Source: Rhodanobacteraceae bacterium
GTDB taxonomy: Bacteria; Acidobacteriota; Terriglobia; Terriglobales; Acidobacteriaceae
NCBI GenBank assembly: GCA_025350865.1
Contig: JANXWZ010000154.1
Location: 1-41,507, forward strand
DNA: 41,507 nt
Direction: 5' to 3'
The notes beneath the pieces were generated by a model. That model saw only the letters and a list, made by a program, of their open reading frames with translations, did not search any database and was not told the origin of the DNA. This document shows, one piece after another, positions 1 to 8,451 of the stretch. The translations under genes and the position numbers were made by a program. The number at the start of each line of letters is the position of its first letter. The stretch's first letter is position 1.

Positions 1-262
1 CGGCTTGTCCTTCGGCGCGCGCAACTCCACCGCCTCCGACAACACCACCGCCTCCCGGGTGAAGCTCTCCGCACCCCAAAACTGCCCCGGGGCCTCGGCC
101 TTGGTCCTCGTTATCTTCGCCTGCCACTCCAGCACGTCGCCCACCTTCAGGCTCCGCACAGGCACCTGCTTCTGTTTCAAGTCGCTGTAAAACGGAGCTC
201 TCGATTGCCGCGTCAGCCGCGGCAATTCAAGCCTGTCCAGAAAACCGACCGCAGTCGCCCGG
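1..262 (-). pseudogene. DUF3857 (transglutaminase-associated) protein fragment, runs off the window
   Basis: Read on the minus strand, the first ~230 bases encode a stretch containing FYSDLKQKQVPV, LKVGDVLEWQAKI and APGQFWGAESF, then PKDKP at the window edge. This is the middle of a DUF3857 domain, which usually sits in front of a transglutaminase-like domain in secreted proteins. The domain normally has about 80-100 more residues on its N side. Here the reading frame runs straight back into the stop codon of the peptidase gene at 264, with no ATG and no ribosome-binding site. So the gene looks 5'-truncated. It could still be expressed from a TTG near 228 as a shortened protein. The rest lies outside the window, so pseudogene status is an inference. 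Confidence 0.5.
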
Positions 263-263
263 C

Positions 264-1988
264 CTACTTCGCCCCCGGATAGATCCCCTTCAACGGAGCC
301 ATCTTCTCCCTGTCCGTCTCGGGGTGCGGGAACGGCTTGCGCGGCATCATCTCTTCCCGCTGACTGGTGTTCCAGAGAAAGATCGCCTCCACCACCGCCG
401 CCTGCTGCAAGTCAGCCGCATGCAGCCGGTCGTAGGTGTCCATGTCCGAGTGGTGAACGCGGGTCTCGTAGTCCATAGGATCCTGGATGAACTGGAATCC
501 CGGCAGGCCGACCGCGTCGAAGCCGAGGTGGTCCGTGCCGCCGGTGTTGCGGTAGCTGACCGTCGTCACGCCGAGGTCTGACAGCGGCGCAATCCACTGT
601 TTGAAGATCGGCGCAATCGCAAAGTTCTCCTGTGTGTAGACGCCGCGCACTTTGCCGGTGCCGTTGTCCAGGTTGTAGTAGGCGTCCAGCGTCTCCCACT
701 CTTTGGTCGTCGTCAGCGCGCCGTGCGGCCGCATGAACGAGGGCAGCTCGGAAGGCGGATCGTTGAACTTGCCGAAGTGGGACTCAACGTAGCCCATGGA
801 GCCGAAGAGCCCCTGCTCCTCGCCCGACCACAGCGCAATCCGGATGGTCCGCTTCGGCTCGACGCCCAAAGCCTTCAGAATCCGCACCGCTTCCATCGCG
901 ACGATCGAGCCCGCGCCATTGTCCGTGGCACCCGTTCCGGAGATCCACGAATCCAGGTGCCCGCCGACCATGACGACCTGATCCTTCAGCTTCGGATCGG
1001 TTCCCGCAATCTCGGCAACGGTGTTGAAGCCGTGCTCGTGGTCGCCAGTGAACTTCGTATCTATATTGACTTCAAGAGTCACCGGCACGCCGTGCGTCGC
1101 CAGCCGCGCCAGCCGGTTGTAGTGCTCGATCATCATCACCGCATTTGGAATGGCAACCTTGTTCTCCAGCTTTTGTGCCGACTGCGCAAGGTTCGCGCCG
1201 TTGTCGTCAAAGATGATTCCCGAGCCGCCGCCATCGCCACCATCGCGAGTCGGCGTGATGATCGCCGCGACACCTTCACTGGCAAACATCTTTAGAGCCT
1301 GGGCCCGCAACCCAGCGATCCTGCGACGCTCCGCCAATAGCTGCGTAATGTTCGCCGGCGCGCCCTGCCCCGCGCGAGGGGCTTCAACCTTTTCCATATC
1401 CTTCAACTCGGCGTCGGTGTAGCGATGGAAGAGCGCCTCCGTGATATCCGGAGTTGCGCGCATCGCGCCAAGCAACACGATCTTGCCGGCCAGCGTGCCC
1501 TTCAGCTTGTCCAGATCAGCGCTGGCCAGGTCGACATACACCGCCTCGCCCTTGACCGGTCCGTTTGTCGCCACGGACCACGGTGCAGCCTGCATCCACA
1601 ATGGCGCCGGGTCCGGCGTCACCATCCGCGCCCAGGTATTCACCTGCTGCCACCCCATCCCAAACTCGCCCCAATCCTCCAGATGCCCGTTCTTCAGGCC
1701 GATCGAGGTGAGCGTATCGCGCGTCCACGCGTTGGCCTTGGCCATATTGGGCGAGCCGGTCAGCCGCGGTCCGATCGCATCGGTCAGCGCGCCGGCAAAC
1801 TCCATCACATGCGAGTGCTTCAGCCCCTCTTCCCGGATGCGAGCATACATCGCATAGTCGATCGCCTCCTGCGCCGGCTGCGCACCATAGTAGGACGGAA
1901 CTTTTTCGGACTTCTGCGCGAGAACGGCTGCGGGCGCAAGCAGCCCGGCTACAAGACCAACAGACACGACGTAACGTAGGGAAAACAT
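264..1988 (-). CDS. Secreted M28 family zinc aminopeptidase (574 aa)
   Basis: Exported co-catalytic zinc peptidase of family M28, expected to remove N-terminal residues from peptides in the periplasm or outside the cell. A signal peptide covers roughly residues 1-24 (hydrophobic core, then VLA-Q). The metal and catalytic residues are visible: GGHLDSW (His about 344), TDNGAG (Asp about 356), GEEQGLFG (Glu 390/391), NLDNGTG (Asp about 441) and VHHSDMD (His about 512). Residues ~150-310 form a protease-associated insert. I start at the ATG at 1988 rather than the TTG 21 bases upstream because AAGGAG lies 9 bases before it. It follows a small membrane-protein gene by 62 bases and may be co-transcribed. 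A mutilated paralogue lies at 12438-12799. Confidence 0.93.
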   Translation of the reverse strand: MFSLRYVVSVGLVAGLLAPAAVLAQKSEKVPSYYGAQPAQEAIDYAMYARIREEGLKHSHVMEFAGALTDAIGPRLTGSPNMAKANAWTRDTLTSIGLKNGHLEDWGEFGMGWQQVNTWARMVTPDPAPLWMQAAPWSVATNGPVKGEAVYVDLASADLDKLKGTLAGKIVLLGAMRATPDITEALFHRYTDAELKDMEKVEAPRAGQGAPANITQLLAERRRIAGLRAQALKMFASEGVAAIITPTRDGGDGGGSGIIFDDNGANLAQSAQKLENKVAIPNAVMMIEHYNRLARLATHGVPVTLEVNIDTKFTGDHEHGFNTVAEIAGTDPKLKDQVVMVGGHLDSWISGTGATDNGAGSIVAMEAVRILKALGVEPKRTIRIALWSGEEQGLFGSMGYVESHFGKFNDPPSELPSFMRPHGALTTTKEWETLDAYYNLDNGTGKVRGVYTQENFAIAPIFKQWIAPLSDLGVTTVSYRNTGGTDHLGFDAVGLPGFQFIQDPMDYETRVHHSDMDTYDRLHAADLQQAAVVEAIFLWNTSQREEMMPRKPFPHPETDREKMAPLKGIYPGAK

Positions 1989-2050
1989 GATTGACTGCTC
2001 CTTGGACAAGAGCCGCCAGAATACCAGACCCGCTGAGCGTCAGGCGGTTG

Positions 2051-2344
2051 CTACGCCTTGCGCAGAATCCGCTTTACCCAGAACGTCCCGAGGTATGCCA
2101 GCGCGCCCAGCCCCATCACGATCCCGACCGGCAGCCCGATCAGCCGGTAGCTGATCGTATAGTCCGCCGGGTGGCCTGAGCCGATCATCACCATCACCAC
2201 GACGATCCCCACAAACGTCGCCGCGAAGAAACCGATAAACCCCGTCGCCAGACCCATGATCAGGCTCGCAATCAGCCCCAGTTCATGCACCGGCGCGCCA
2301 AACACGTAGCCCGCAGCCAACGTTTTCGATCCAGAGACTTCCAT
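2051..2344 (-). CDS. Small membrane protein of unknown function (97 aa)
   Basis: Not a family I recognise. The protein has three hydrophobic segments: roughly residues 17-30 (ELGLIASLIMGLATG), running into a second (FIGFFAATFVGIVVVMVMI, about 31-50), and a third (IGLPVGIVMGLGALAYLGTFW, about 68-88). It ends in a basic tail (VKRILRKA). The ATG at 2344 is preferred; an alternative ATG at 2365 would overlap the divergent gene's start codon. The GAAGG 14 bases upstream is too distant to decide. It precedes the M28 peptidase on the same strand. Confidence 0.6.
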   Translation of the reverse strand: MEVSGSKTLAAGYVFGAPVHELGLIASLIMGLATGFIGFFAATFVGIVVVMVMIGSGHPADYTISYRLIGLPVGIVMGLGALAYLGTFWVKRILRKA

Positions 2345-2348
2345 ACAG

Positions 2349-2354
2349 ATAGAA
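2349..2354 (+). promoter_or_regulatory. Possible -10 box (TAGAAT) for the hypothetical gene at 2364
   Basis: TAGAAT lies 9 bases before the ATG at 2364 and there is no Shine-Dalgarno sequence. A start site 6-8 bases downstream would give a leaderless or nearly leaderless transcript. No convincing -35 is seen. Confidence 0.25.
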
Positions 2355-2363
2355 TAAACCTTC

Positions 2364-3191
2364 ATGGCTGAAGGTGTGCACATCTCTACCGGCAATCTCC
2401 TCGACGCGGCGGAACTCGCCCATGCGGTCGTACTGAAACATGCGCCAAACGGCATCCGCTACACCCCGTTCGGAGATACCAAGCTGGCCGACGCGGAACT
2501 GGATCGCGTGGTGCAGGCCGTCCCGGCGACCGTCGCTGCTGCGATGAGGTCGCGCGCGTTCTACTTCGTCCCGTTGGCAATGCCCGAAGGGTTCTCCGCC
2601 GACACTGCAACCCGCCCGGAAGCTCATCGAACCGCCTCCGACAAGACTCTGGTCTCACCCATCTATACTTCCGAGCTGTCGGACGAGGCGATCTGCCACC
2701 GCAATGTCGCGGTTCCGGTCTCAGACTCGGAACCCGCGCACGAGGGTGTCTTCATCTCCGCCCGACTGCTGCGCGACCAGTTTGCGCTGGCCTTCGAATT
2801 CTTCATCAATGTGGGCCACGCTTTTGCCGCCGAGGCCGGAATCCCGGACGCCTTCACCGCGCTCGCCTGGCAGCAGGCTGTCGCGGACGTACGCGGCGAG
2901 ACTAGCCAGGATGCGTGGGAATCGCGCGCGGAGGCCATCGCCGGCACCAAAGGCGACAAGTCCAAGCCCGACGAGAAGGCGAAAACCGAGTTTCTTGAGA
3001 GTGCGTTCGCCGACGCCATCGCCATTTACCTGCTGTCCCTGGCCGTCGACTTCGACTACTCCGAGTTGCGCGAGCGCGAGTACCCACTGCTCGCTCCATC
3101 GGCGCTGGCGGACCGTCTTCGCCTAATGGCGCATCTGTTCCCGCCCAACGTCGGCTACGAGTTCTCCATCCGTTACCGCCGCCGCGCCTAA
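2364..3191 (+). CDS. Hypothetical protein (275 aa)
   Basis: I do not recognise this family. There is no signal peptide or membrane segment. The protein is acidic and alanine-rich, with a helical central part (residues ~125-240). A charged lysine/glutamate patch (about 195-207) is followed by a hydrophobic helix (FADAIAIYLLSLAVDF). The C-terminus ends YEFSIRYRRRA. Codon use and length indicate a real gene. Its ATG is only 20 bases from the start of the divergent membrane-protein gene, so each promoter must lie inside or against the other gene. No Shine-Dalgarno precedes the ATG. Confidence 0.7.
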   Translation: MAEGVHISTGNLLDAAELAHAVVLKHAPNGIRYTPFGDTKLADAELDRVVQAVPATVAAAMRSRAFYFVPLAMPEGFSADTATRPEAHRTASDKTLVSPIYTSELSDEAICHRNVAVPVSDSEPAHEGVFISARLLRDQFALAFEFFINVGHAFAAEAGIPDAFTALAWQQAVADVRGETSQDAWESRAEAIAGTKGDKSKPDEKAKTEFLESAFADAIAIYLLSLAVDFDYSELREREYPLLAPSALADRLRLMAHLFPPNVGYEFSIRYRRRA

Positions 3192-3217
3192 CGCGCTCCG
3201 CCTCGCTACCGATACTT

Positions 3218-3255
3218 CCTTTGTACCCGTGCTGGTTTCCATACCGGTACAAGGG
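3218..3255. promoter_or_regulatory. Inverted repeat overlapping the ribosome-binding site of the porin-like gene
   Basis: CCTTTGTACC (3218-3227) and GGTACAAGGG (3246-3255) are complementary at 9 of 10 positions, with an 18-base loop. The right arm includes most of the AAGGGAG Shine-Dalgarno. Folded in mRNA it would hide the ribosome-binding site; as DNA it could be an operator. It might instead end transcription of the upstream gene, although no T-run follows. Confidence 0.4.
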
Positions 3256-3263
3256 AGTGACGC

Positions 3264-4412
3264 TTAAAGCGACTATTGATTGCCCTCGGTCTGACGCTTG
3301 CGGGCGTGGGATCGTCATCCGGCCAGAGCCTGGACGACCTGAACATACAACTCCACGGATACGCCACGCAGGGCGGGCTCTACACCGACCGCAATAGCTG
3401 GAATACAACGGATTCGTCGAACGGCAGCGCTGCCTGGTCGGATGTCGTCGTCAACCTCAGCGCACAGCCTGAATCGCGCCTGCATATTGGTGTGCAAACG
3501 CGGTTCTTTATGCTGGGCGATCAGGGCAATGCCATCACGTTGGATTGGGCGCAGGCAGATTTGAAGCTCAATGAGCGATTCGGGATCAAAGTCGGAAAGG
3601 TAAAGACACCCATCGGTCTGCTGAATGAATCGCAGGACATCGACCCGTCGCAGCTTTGCGATTCTGTTGCCTCAGTCGATCTATCCCATTTCCAGTCGCA
3701 ACACCATTCTTGCGCACTACGGTGGTGTCGTTTACGGTACGGTGCCGCTTGGCGAGAAGCTCGGCGAGCTGCAATACCGGGGCTTCGCCGGGCAGCGCGT
3801 TCTTGCCTCTGGCGACGGCTACTTCCAGTCCCTGCGCGATCAGGGAATTACGCTTCCGAACGGAATCACGGGCCACACCGGCGGCGGATCGCTGAAGTGG
3901 AACCCGCCTGTCGCGGGCCTGCTGCTGGGTGTGGCGGAGTCTTCCGGCACCCCTTCCGGCAAGGTGCTGGCCGGACCCTATTCCGGAGCGCTTAACGTCG
4001 ACCGGTTTCGCCAGTTCTTTTATCTCGGCCGATATGAACGCGGCAAGTGGATGATCGCGGCAGAGTACAGCCGGTTCGTCGCTTTGACGTACGTGCAATT
4101 CGCCGGGATTCCGCCGACCATCTATCACACCGACGAACGCCCCTGGTACGTCATGGCAAGTTACAAAGCAACCTCGAAGCTGACTGCCGGACTGTATTTC
4201 AGCAGCATTTTTGACCGCAGGGCCGCGCTGGGCAGTGGCCGGTACCAGAAAGACTGGGCTCTGACGACCCGGTACGACTTTTCTCCCTTCCTCTACGTCA
4301 AGGCCGAGCAACACTGGACGGACGGTACGGTGATCGGCTACAGCCTTTCGGACAACCCCACCTGCAGCCACATGTGCGCATGTCAATGGTCAAACTGGGG
4401 GTGAGTTTCTAA
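3264..4412 (+). pseudogene. Outer-membrane porin-like beta-barrel protein, frameshifted twice
   Basis: Residues after the leader (RLLIALGLTLAGVGSSSGQS) read as a mature outer-membrane barrel with alternating hydrophobic strands and aromatic residues. The frame that carries DIDPSQ breaks at about 3650-3658; the continuation FAILLPQSIYPISSRNT is in the next frame and runs to about 4357. There a second single-base loss shifts the expected ending (LQPHVRMSMVKLGVSF, then TAA at 4410-4412) into a third frame. That TAA overlaps the ATG of the next gene, which supports the reconstruction. The initiation codon also seems lost. AAGGGAG (3251-3257) is ideally placed for codon 3264, which reads TTA; the first usable start in frame is a TTG at 3276. 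This may be a true pseudogene or indel errors; function was probably solute uptake with the binding protein that follows. Confidence 0.75.
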
Positions 4413-4858
4413 TGTCTGTCCATTCCAAGACTCTTCTCGCTCAACGCTTTCTGCCACTCATCTTTGCGATCCTGAGCCCGCTTGTGGGTCGCAGTGCGTG
4501 CGGCCAGGTCGTCGTCATCGCCAACGCCAGCGTCAAGTCTGCCGACGTCTCGAATGCCGATCTCCGCGACGTCTTTACCGGCACCTCTTCCAGCTTGAAG
4601 GACGGCTCGCACGTCACTCCTGTTCTGCTGAAGCAAGGCATGGTGAACGACAGTTTTTTGACGCTCTACGTCGGCAAGTCGGACACTGCGTTTCGGGCCA
4701 ATTGGCGCAGCCTCCTCTTTTCCGGACAGGGTGTCATGCCGCGCACCCTGGACTCCGAAGTCGCCATGGTAGAGTATGTCGCCCACACGCCAGGCGCTAT
4801 CGGTTACGTCTCCCGGGCCACTCCGCATGAAGGTGTAAAAGTTCTGGCTGTGAGGTAA
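4412..4858 (+). CDS. PstS-like periplasmic phosphate-binding domain protein (148 aa)
   Basis: Single small domain of the PBP/PstS-like type, exported by a signal peptide (hydrophobic core about residues 12-30, cleavage near CGQ-VV). VVVIANASV opens the domain; VSNADLRDVFTGTSS, VTPVLLKQGMVNDSF and the ending APGAIGYVS-type motif (TPGAIGYVSRA) are typical of the short stand-alone proteins of this family. Proteins of this kind are often found beside porins and signalling receptors rather than ABC permeases. That matches the context here, although binding of phosphate is only inferred. The start overlaps the reconstructed stop of the porin-like gene (TAATG), and the chemotaxis gene follows after 4 bases, so the three form an operon. 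This is the only intact member. Confidence 0.75.
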   Translation: MSVHSKTLLAQRFLPLIFAILSPLVGRSACGQVVVIANASVKSADVSNADLRDVFTGTSSSLKDGSHVTPVLLKQGMVNDSFLTLYVGKSDTAFRANWRSLLFSGQGVMPRTLDSEVAMVEYVAHTPGAIGYVSRATPHEGVKVLAVR

Positions 4859-4862
4859 ATCG

Positions 4863-6467
4863 ATGCGCATGTTTGCGAGCAGACACGCAATGGGTCTGGG
4901 CAGCATCAAGGCAAGGATTCTGTTGATCCTCGGCCTGCTGGCATTTGGGTATCTGCTATTGCTGGCATTGGTGCAGTTCACCGCGGCTGCGACGCATGAG
5001 CATATCAACCAGGCGTCCACATCCTTGTTCCCGGCGGCCTTGCGATTGAAGGAGGCCAAGACGTCGTTCGAGGACCTGCAGAAGCGTTACAAGGATGCAG
5101 TCCTGTTAGAGGATCCAGCAGCTCTTCTAACCGCTGAGAAGGATGCGGAGGTGGTGGCTGGTGCCTTGTCGAACCTGCGGTCGCTGGTCGACGCTTCGCC
5201 TCAGTTGGCCACTCGGGCGGACGATCTTATCAGCCGTTTCAGCGGGATTCGCAGCCGGTCGCATGATGTTTATAGCGCGATGGTCAATAGCAAGGTTGCC
5301 ATTCCAGAGCAGCTTCGCGAGAGGGCGGCCGCGCTCGCGGTCGACGACAAGGAGTTGGCGACCAGCATGGTCAACCTCGACGACGACGACGCCGTCCAGT
5401 TTCGTGCGCAACTCGGTCTCATCGATGGGTGGTCGCGACGCTCGCGCATTGCCGGCTGGTGCATGTTGCTGATCGCTCTGGCCGTGTGCGGCGGAGGCTG
5501 GAGCGTGTTGCGTTACCGAGTCTTCCTTCCGCTCGAAGGCCTCGCCCACCGGATGCAGGATATCGCTCAGGGTGACGGCGATCTGACCGGCAGAGTGGAG
5601 GTAAACGGAAGCAATGAACTGGATGAAGTCGGATTCTGGTTCAACGTCTTCATCGACCGCGTCGAGCAAGTCGTCGTGCGGGTGAGCAGCAATGCCCGAA
5701 CCCTGGCGGAGGCCGCCAGGGGTCTGGCCGAAACGGCTCGCGAAACGGCTCGCGAGACCGCATTGGAGCAGGAACAGGCGACTCGGATCATGTCCAGCAT
5801 GAGCGAGATCGCGATGGCCGTGCGGGACATTTCGAAGACGACGCAGCACGCTGCCGACGATGCTCGCGAAGCCGAACGGAACGCGCATAGCGGCGGCCGG
5901 ACGATTCACGCCACGGTCGATACAATTCAGCTGCTGCTGGACGCCAAACGCGCCACTGCAACCGAATCAAGGAGCTGGGCAGCGCCAGCCAGGCAATCGG
6001 GGAGATCGTTGAAATGATCGAGGATATTGCCAAACAGACCAGCCTTCACGCGTTGAATGCCGCGATCGAAAGTGCCCGGGCGGGCGAACGTTGCAGGCGA
6101 AGTGGGCCGGCTCGCCGATCGCACCAGCAAAGCCACCGAAGAGATTGACCGGACGGTACGTGCCATCCAGGACGGAACGACTGAAGTGGTGGAAGCGATG
6201 CGGGCCAGCATGAAGCACGTGGAGGGCGGCATGAGCTCAGCACGATCGGCCGGGGATGCGCTCCAGAGCATCATCCAGGGCTCGGAGGCGCTGCAGTTGA
6301 TGGTGACGCAGATCGCCAGCGCGTCCTCGGAGCAATCGGCGGCGACGCAATCGGTCAACGCCAACTTGAATGAGATCGCCAGCATCGGCGTCCGTACTTC
6401 GTCAGCCTCAGCGAGGGCTGTCGACTCATGCGATCGGCTGGCGGCGCTGGCTGCGGATTTGAACTAG
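4863..6467 (+). pseudogene. Methyl-accepting chemotaxis protein, broken by four lesions
   Basis: The N-terminal part has a membrane segment (about residues 17-40), a helical periplasmic sensor, a second membrane segment (about 198-215) and a HAMP domain (RVFLPLEGLAHRM...). The signalling domain then falls apart. A one-base loss near 5955-5963 moves the reading into another frame (RIKELGSASQAIGEIVEMIEDIA, ALNAAIESARAGE). At about 6086-6091 roughly 20 bases are missing: the universal hairpin-tip residues QGRGFAV are gone and the frame changes again to VAGEVGRLADRTS. Finally AACTAG at 6462-6467 replaces the expected Gln codon and ends the protein before LVGAFKV. Only the first 384 residues (to 6017) could be made from one frame, without a functional CheA-binding tip. 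The 3' end converges on ruvA. Confidence 0.85.
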
Positions 6468-6524
6468 CTGGTCGGTGCCTTCAAGGTTCAGGCCGGTCCG
6501 GCCTCTGCTAGCAACACCAGGAGA

Positions 6525-7127
6525 TCACCGAATACTCGCCATAGCCGCGCGGAAGAGAGCCTCGAAGTTCTGCTTCGCGCCCGGCTCCCGCTCCAGCGCC
6601 GCGTCGACAGCCTTCTGCGCCACCGGCCGCGCGTAGCCCAGGTTGACGAGCGCCGACAGCGCGTCTTCCGCTTCCGAGCCATGAGCAACTCCGCCGGGCG
6701 CGGCGTGGGTAGGCTCAACTGCCAGGTCGTCCAGCTTATCCTTCAGTTCCAGCACCACGCGCTCGGCGGTCTTCTTGCCGATGCCCGGAATTTTGACCAG
6801 CGACGCATGGTCGCCGCCGCGAATCGCCGTCACCAGCCGTCCCGCGTCGATACCCGAAAGCACCGTGATCGCCAGCTTGGGCCCAATGCCGGAGATGGTC
6901 AGCAGCTTCTCAAACAGGCGCTTCTCCGCAGGCAAAGCAAACCCGAACAACGCGAGCTGGTCCTCCGCGACGCGCGTAAAGATATGGAGCTTCGCCTCGG
7001 AACCCTCCGGCGGCAGGGATGAGAAGGTTGCGACGGAGATCGCGACATCGTAGCCAACGCCGGCGCACTCGACGATCACTTGGTTCGGAGATTTGGCGAG
7101 GACGACGCCGCGCAGGTGGGCAATCAT
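6525..7127 (-). CDS. ruvA: Holliday junction branch migration protein RuvA (200 aa)
   Basis: RuvA tetramers bind Holliday junctions and load the RuvB motor, driving branch migration during recombinational repair. Full family length. The N-terminal OB-fold opens MIAHLRGVV. Two helix-hairpin-helix motifs follow (TISGIGPKLAITVLSGI at ~72-88 and KIPGIGKKTAERVVLELK at ~110-127). After a flexible linker, the C-terminal domain III (EDALSALVNLGYA...) contacts RuvB. Neither ruvB nor ruvC is next to it. It lies 17 bases after the DinB-like gene and may share its transcript. Confidence 0.97.
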   Translation of the reverse strand: MIAHLRGVVLAKSPNQVIVECAGVGYDVAISVATFSSLPPEGSEAKLHIFTRVAEDQLALFGFALPAEKRLFEKLLTISGIGPKLAITVLSGIDAGRLVTAIRGGDHASLVKIPGIGKKTAERVVLELKDKLDDLAVEPTHAAPGGVAHGSEAEDALSALVNLGYARPVAQKAVDAALEREPGAKQNFEALFRAAMASIR

Positions 7128-7143
7128 CCCCTGATTGTAGCCG

Positions 7144-7737
7144 CTACATTGCGGGCTTTTTCGGCGCGGGCGGCGTGGCCGACGGCGGTAGCAACCCGAC
7201 GCCGCGCAGGTAACTGGCCATCTGCGAGTAGTGATCCATCAAATCGCCGGTGATCTCAATCATCGCCCTGGAGCGGGGCACCCTGGCTCCACGAAAGAAC
7301 GTGACGGTATCGCCCAGCTTGGCGTCGGTCAATGCGGCCATGATCGGGTCGCAATAGTCGAAGGAGGCCTTGAGGGCGGCCACCAGTTCGGCCTTCGAAG
7401 CCGTCTCCGCGACCTTCACCGTGTCGGGCGCTTTGCCATCGGAGAGAATCGCGCACAGACCGCCGTTCGATCCGGCGAGGTGCGAGACGATCCAGCCAAA
7501 AGACTTCTGGTCGGGTGTCGGGTGGAAGCTGTACTTATCGGATGGCATCTCCTCGGCCGAGTCCAGAATGTACTTTTCCTGGCGCGAGTAGATCTGGTTC
7601 GCGCTCCACATTACCGGGTTCCCGACGGAGGCGGCGGGTGGCGGACCAGCGGGCGGCGCGGTCTGGGCCTTCGTGGGAAGACCTGAACAAAGCAGCAGGC
7701 ATGCGGCTAGTGACGCGGTGGCAGTTGCAGTTTTCAT
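7144..7737 (-). CDS. Secreted DinB-like protein (197 aa)
   Basis: Four-helix DinB/YfiT-like fold preceded by an unusual export signal (residues 1-24, ending TKAQ). DinB-like metal ligands can be recognised as VSHLAG and MDHYSQMASYLRGVG, where His residues on two helices normally hold a divalent ion. The function of this secreted subgroup is unknown; cytoplasmic relatives include thiol-dependent transferases. The ATG at 7737 is chosen because GAGGAG sits 4 bases upstream and the signal peptide begins there; the longer frame to 7773 adds residues that do not belong to a signal. A proline-rich tail ends the protein. Confidence 0.8.
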   Translation of the reverse strand: MKTATATASLAACLLLCSGLPTKAQTAPPAGPPPAASVGNPVMWSANQIYSRQEKYILDSAEEMPSDKYSFHPTPDQKSFGWIVSHLAGSNGGLCAILSDGKAPDTVKVAETASKAELVAALKASFDYCDPIMAALTDAKLGDTVTFFRGARVPRSRAMIEITGDLMDHYSQMASYLRGVGLLPPSATPPAPKKPAM

Positions 7738-7973
7738 CGGACTCCTCGCAGACTCTTGCAGACGCATAATCACAGTTGTACTCTATCGCGCCGCCGACGC
7801 GTCTGTATCGCTGATTGACGCATCGAACCATAATCTTCTTCTGGCGGCATCGGTACATTTATCCGGTCTTGACTTTCCGCGCCAGCCGAACGACACTTCA
7901 GCCACGCTGTTTTCACGGGCCTGAGACTCTTGCCAGACCGGATCGCGTGCAGCCCACCTTGGAGAGGGCACAG

Positions 7974-8396
7974 TTGGCAGAAGGCACTACAAGTCGCGCG
8001 AGCCTCACGCTGGAGTCCACCATCGCCAGCGTCAACGTGGTGGAAGAGGCCGCGTTGGAGTACGCCCGCGCTGCCGGGTTTTCGCCCGATATCGCTTCGC
8101 ACCTGTCTATGGTGGCGGGTGAAGCCGCCGCCAACGCGGTGATCCATGGCAACAAACAGGACTCCGCCAAACGGATTACAGCTACCTTTGAAATTGCCGG
8201 ACCGGCCCTCAAGATCACGATCGCTGATCAGGGAGCTGGATTGGATCCGGACACCATTCCAGATCCTCTGGCTCCCGAGAATCTGCTTCGGTCGTCGGGC
8301 CGGGGGGTCTTCCTGATGCGTGCTTTCATGGACGAAGTCAATTTCAGGAAGCTGAATCCCGGAACAGAGATTACACTTGTCAAACGCCGCACCTAG
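7974..8396 (+). CDS. RsbW/SpoIIAB-like serine kinase anti-sigma factor (140 aa)
   Basis: GHKL-type ATPase of the anti-sigma-factor family. In partner-switching systems it binds and silences a sigma factor or other target, and phosphorylates its STAS antagonist. The N box (EAAANAVIHGN), G1 box (ADQGAGLDP) and G2 box (GRGVFLMRAFMDEV) are all present. I start at TTG 7974 (MAEGTTSRASLTLES) because GGAGAG lies 7 bases before it and the domain begins directly; the long frame from 7815 adds a tail unlike the family. The STAS partner follows 56 bases downstream. Confidence 0.85.
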   Translation: MAEGTTSRASLTLESTIASVNVVEEAALEYARAAGFSPDIASHLSMVAGEAAANAVIHGNKQDSAKRITATFEIAGPALKITIADQGAGLDPDTIPDPLAPENLLRSSGRGVFLMRAFMDEVNFRKLNPGTEITLVKRRT

Positions 8397-8451
8397 CTGC
8401 AATGCATTTCATCTAAAACAGATACCAACAATCGATGAGGAGAAACTCACC

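Noticed and set aside
3264-6467. Treating all frameshifts as sequencing errors
   Set aside because: Possible for the single-base indels, but the ~20-base deletion and the Gln-to-stop change in the chemotaxis gene are not typical errors. Raw reads would decide.
7136-7148. TGTAGC-C-GCTACA palindrome at the DinB stop/ruvA start junction
   Set aside because: Only 6 bp and 17 bases of intergenic space; too short to claim as an operator or terminator.
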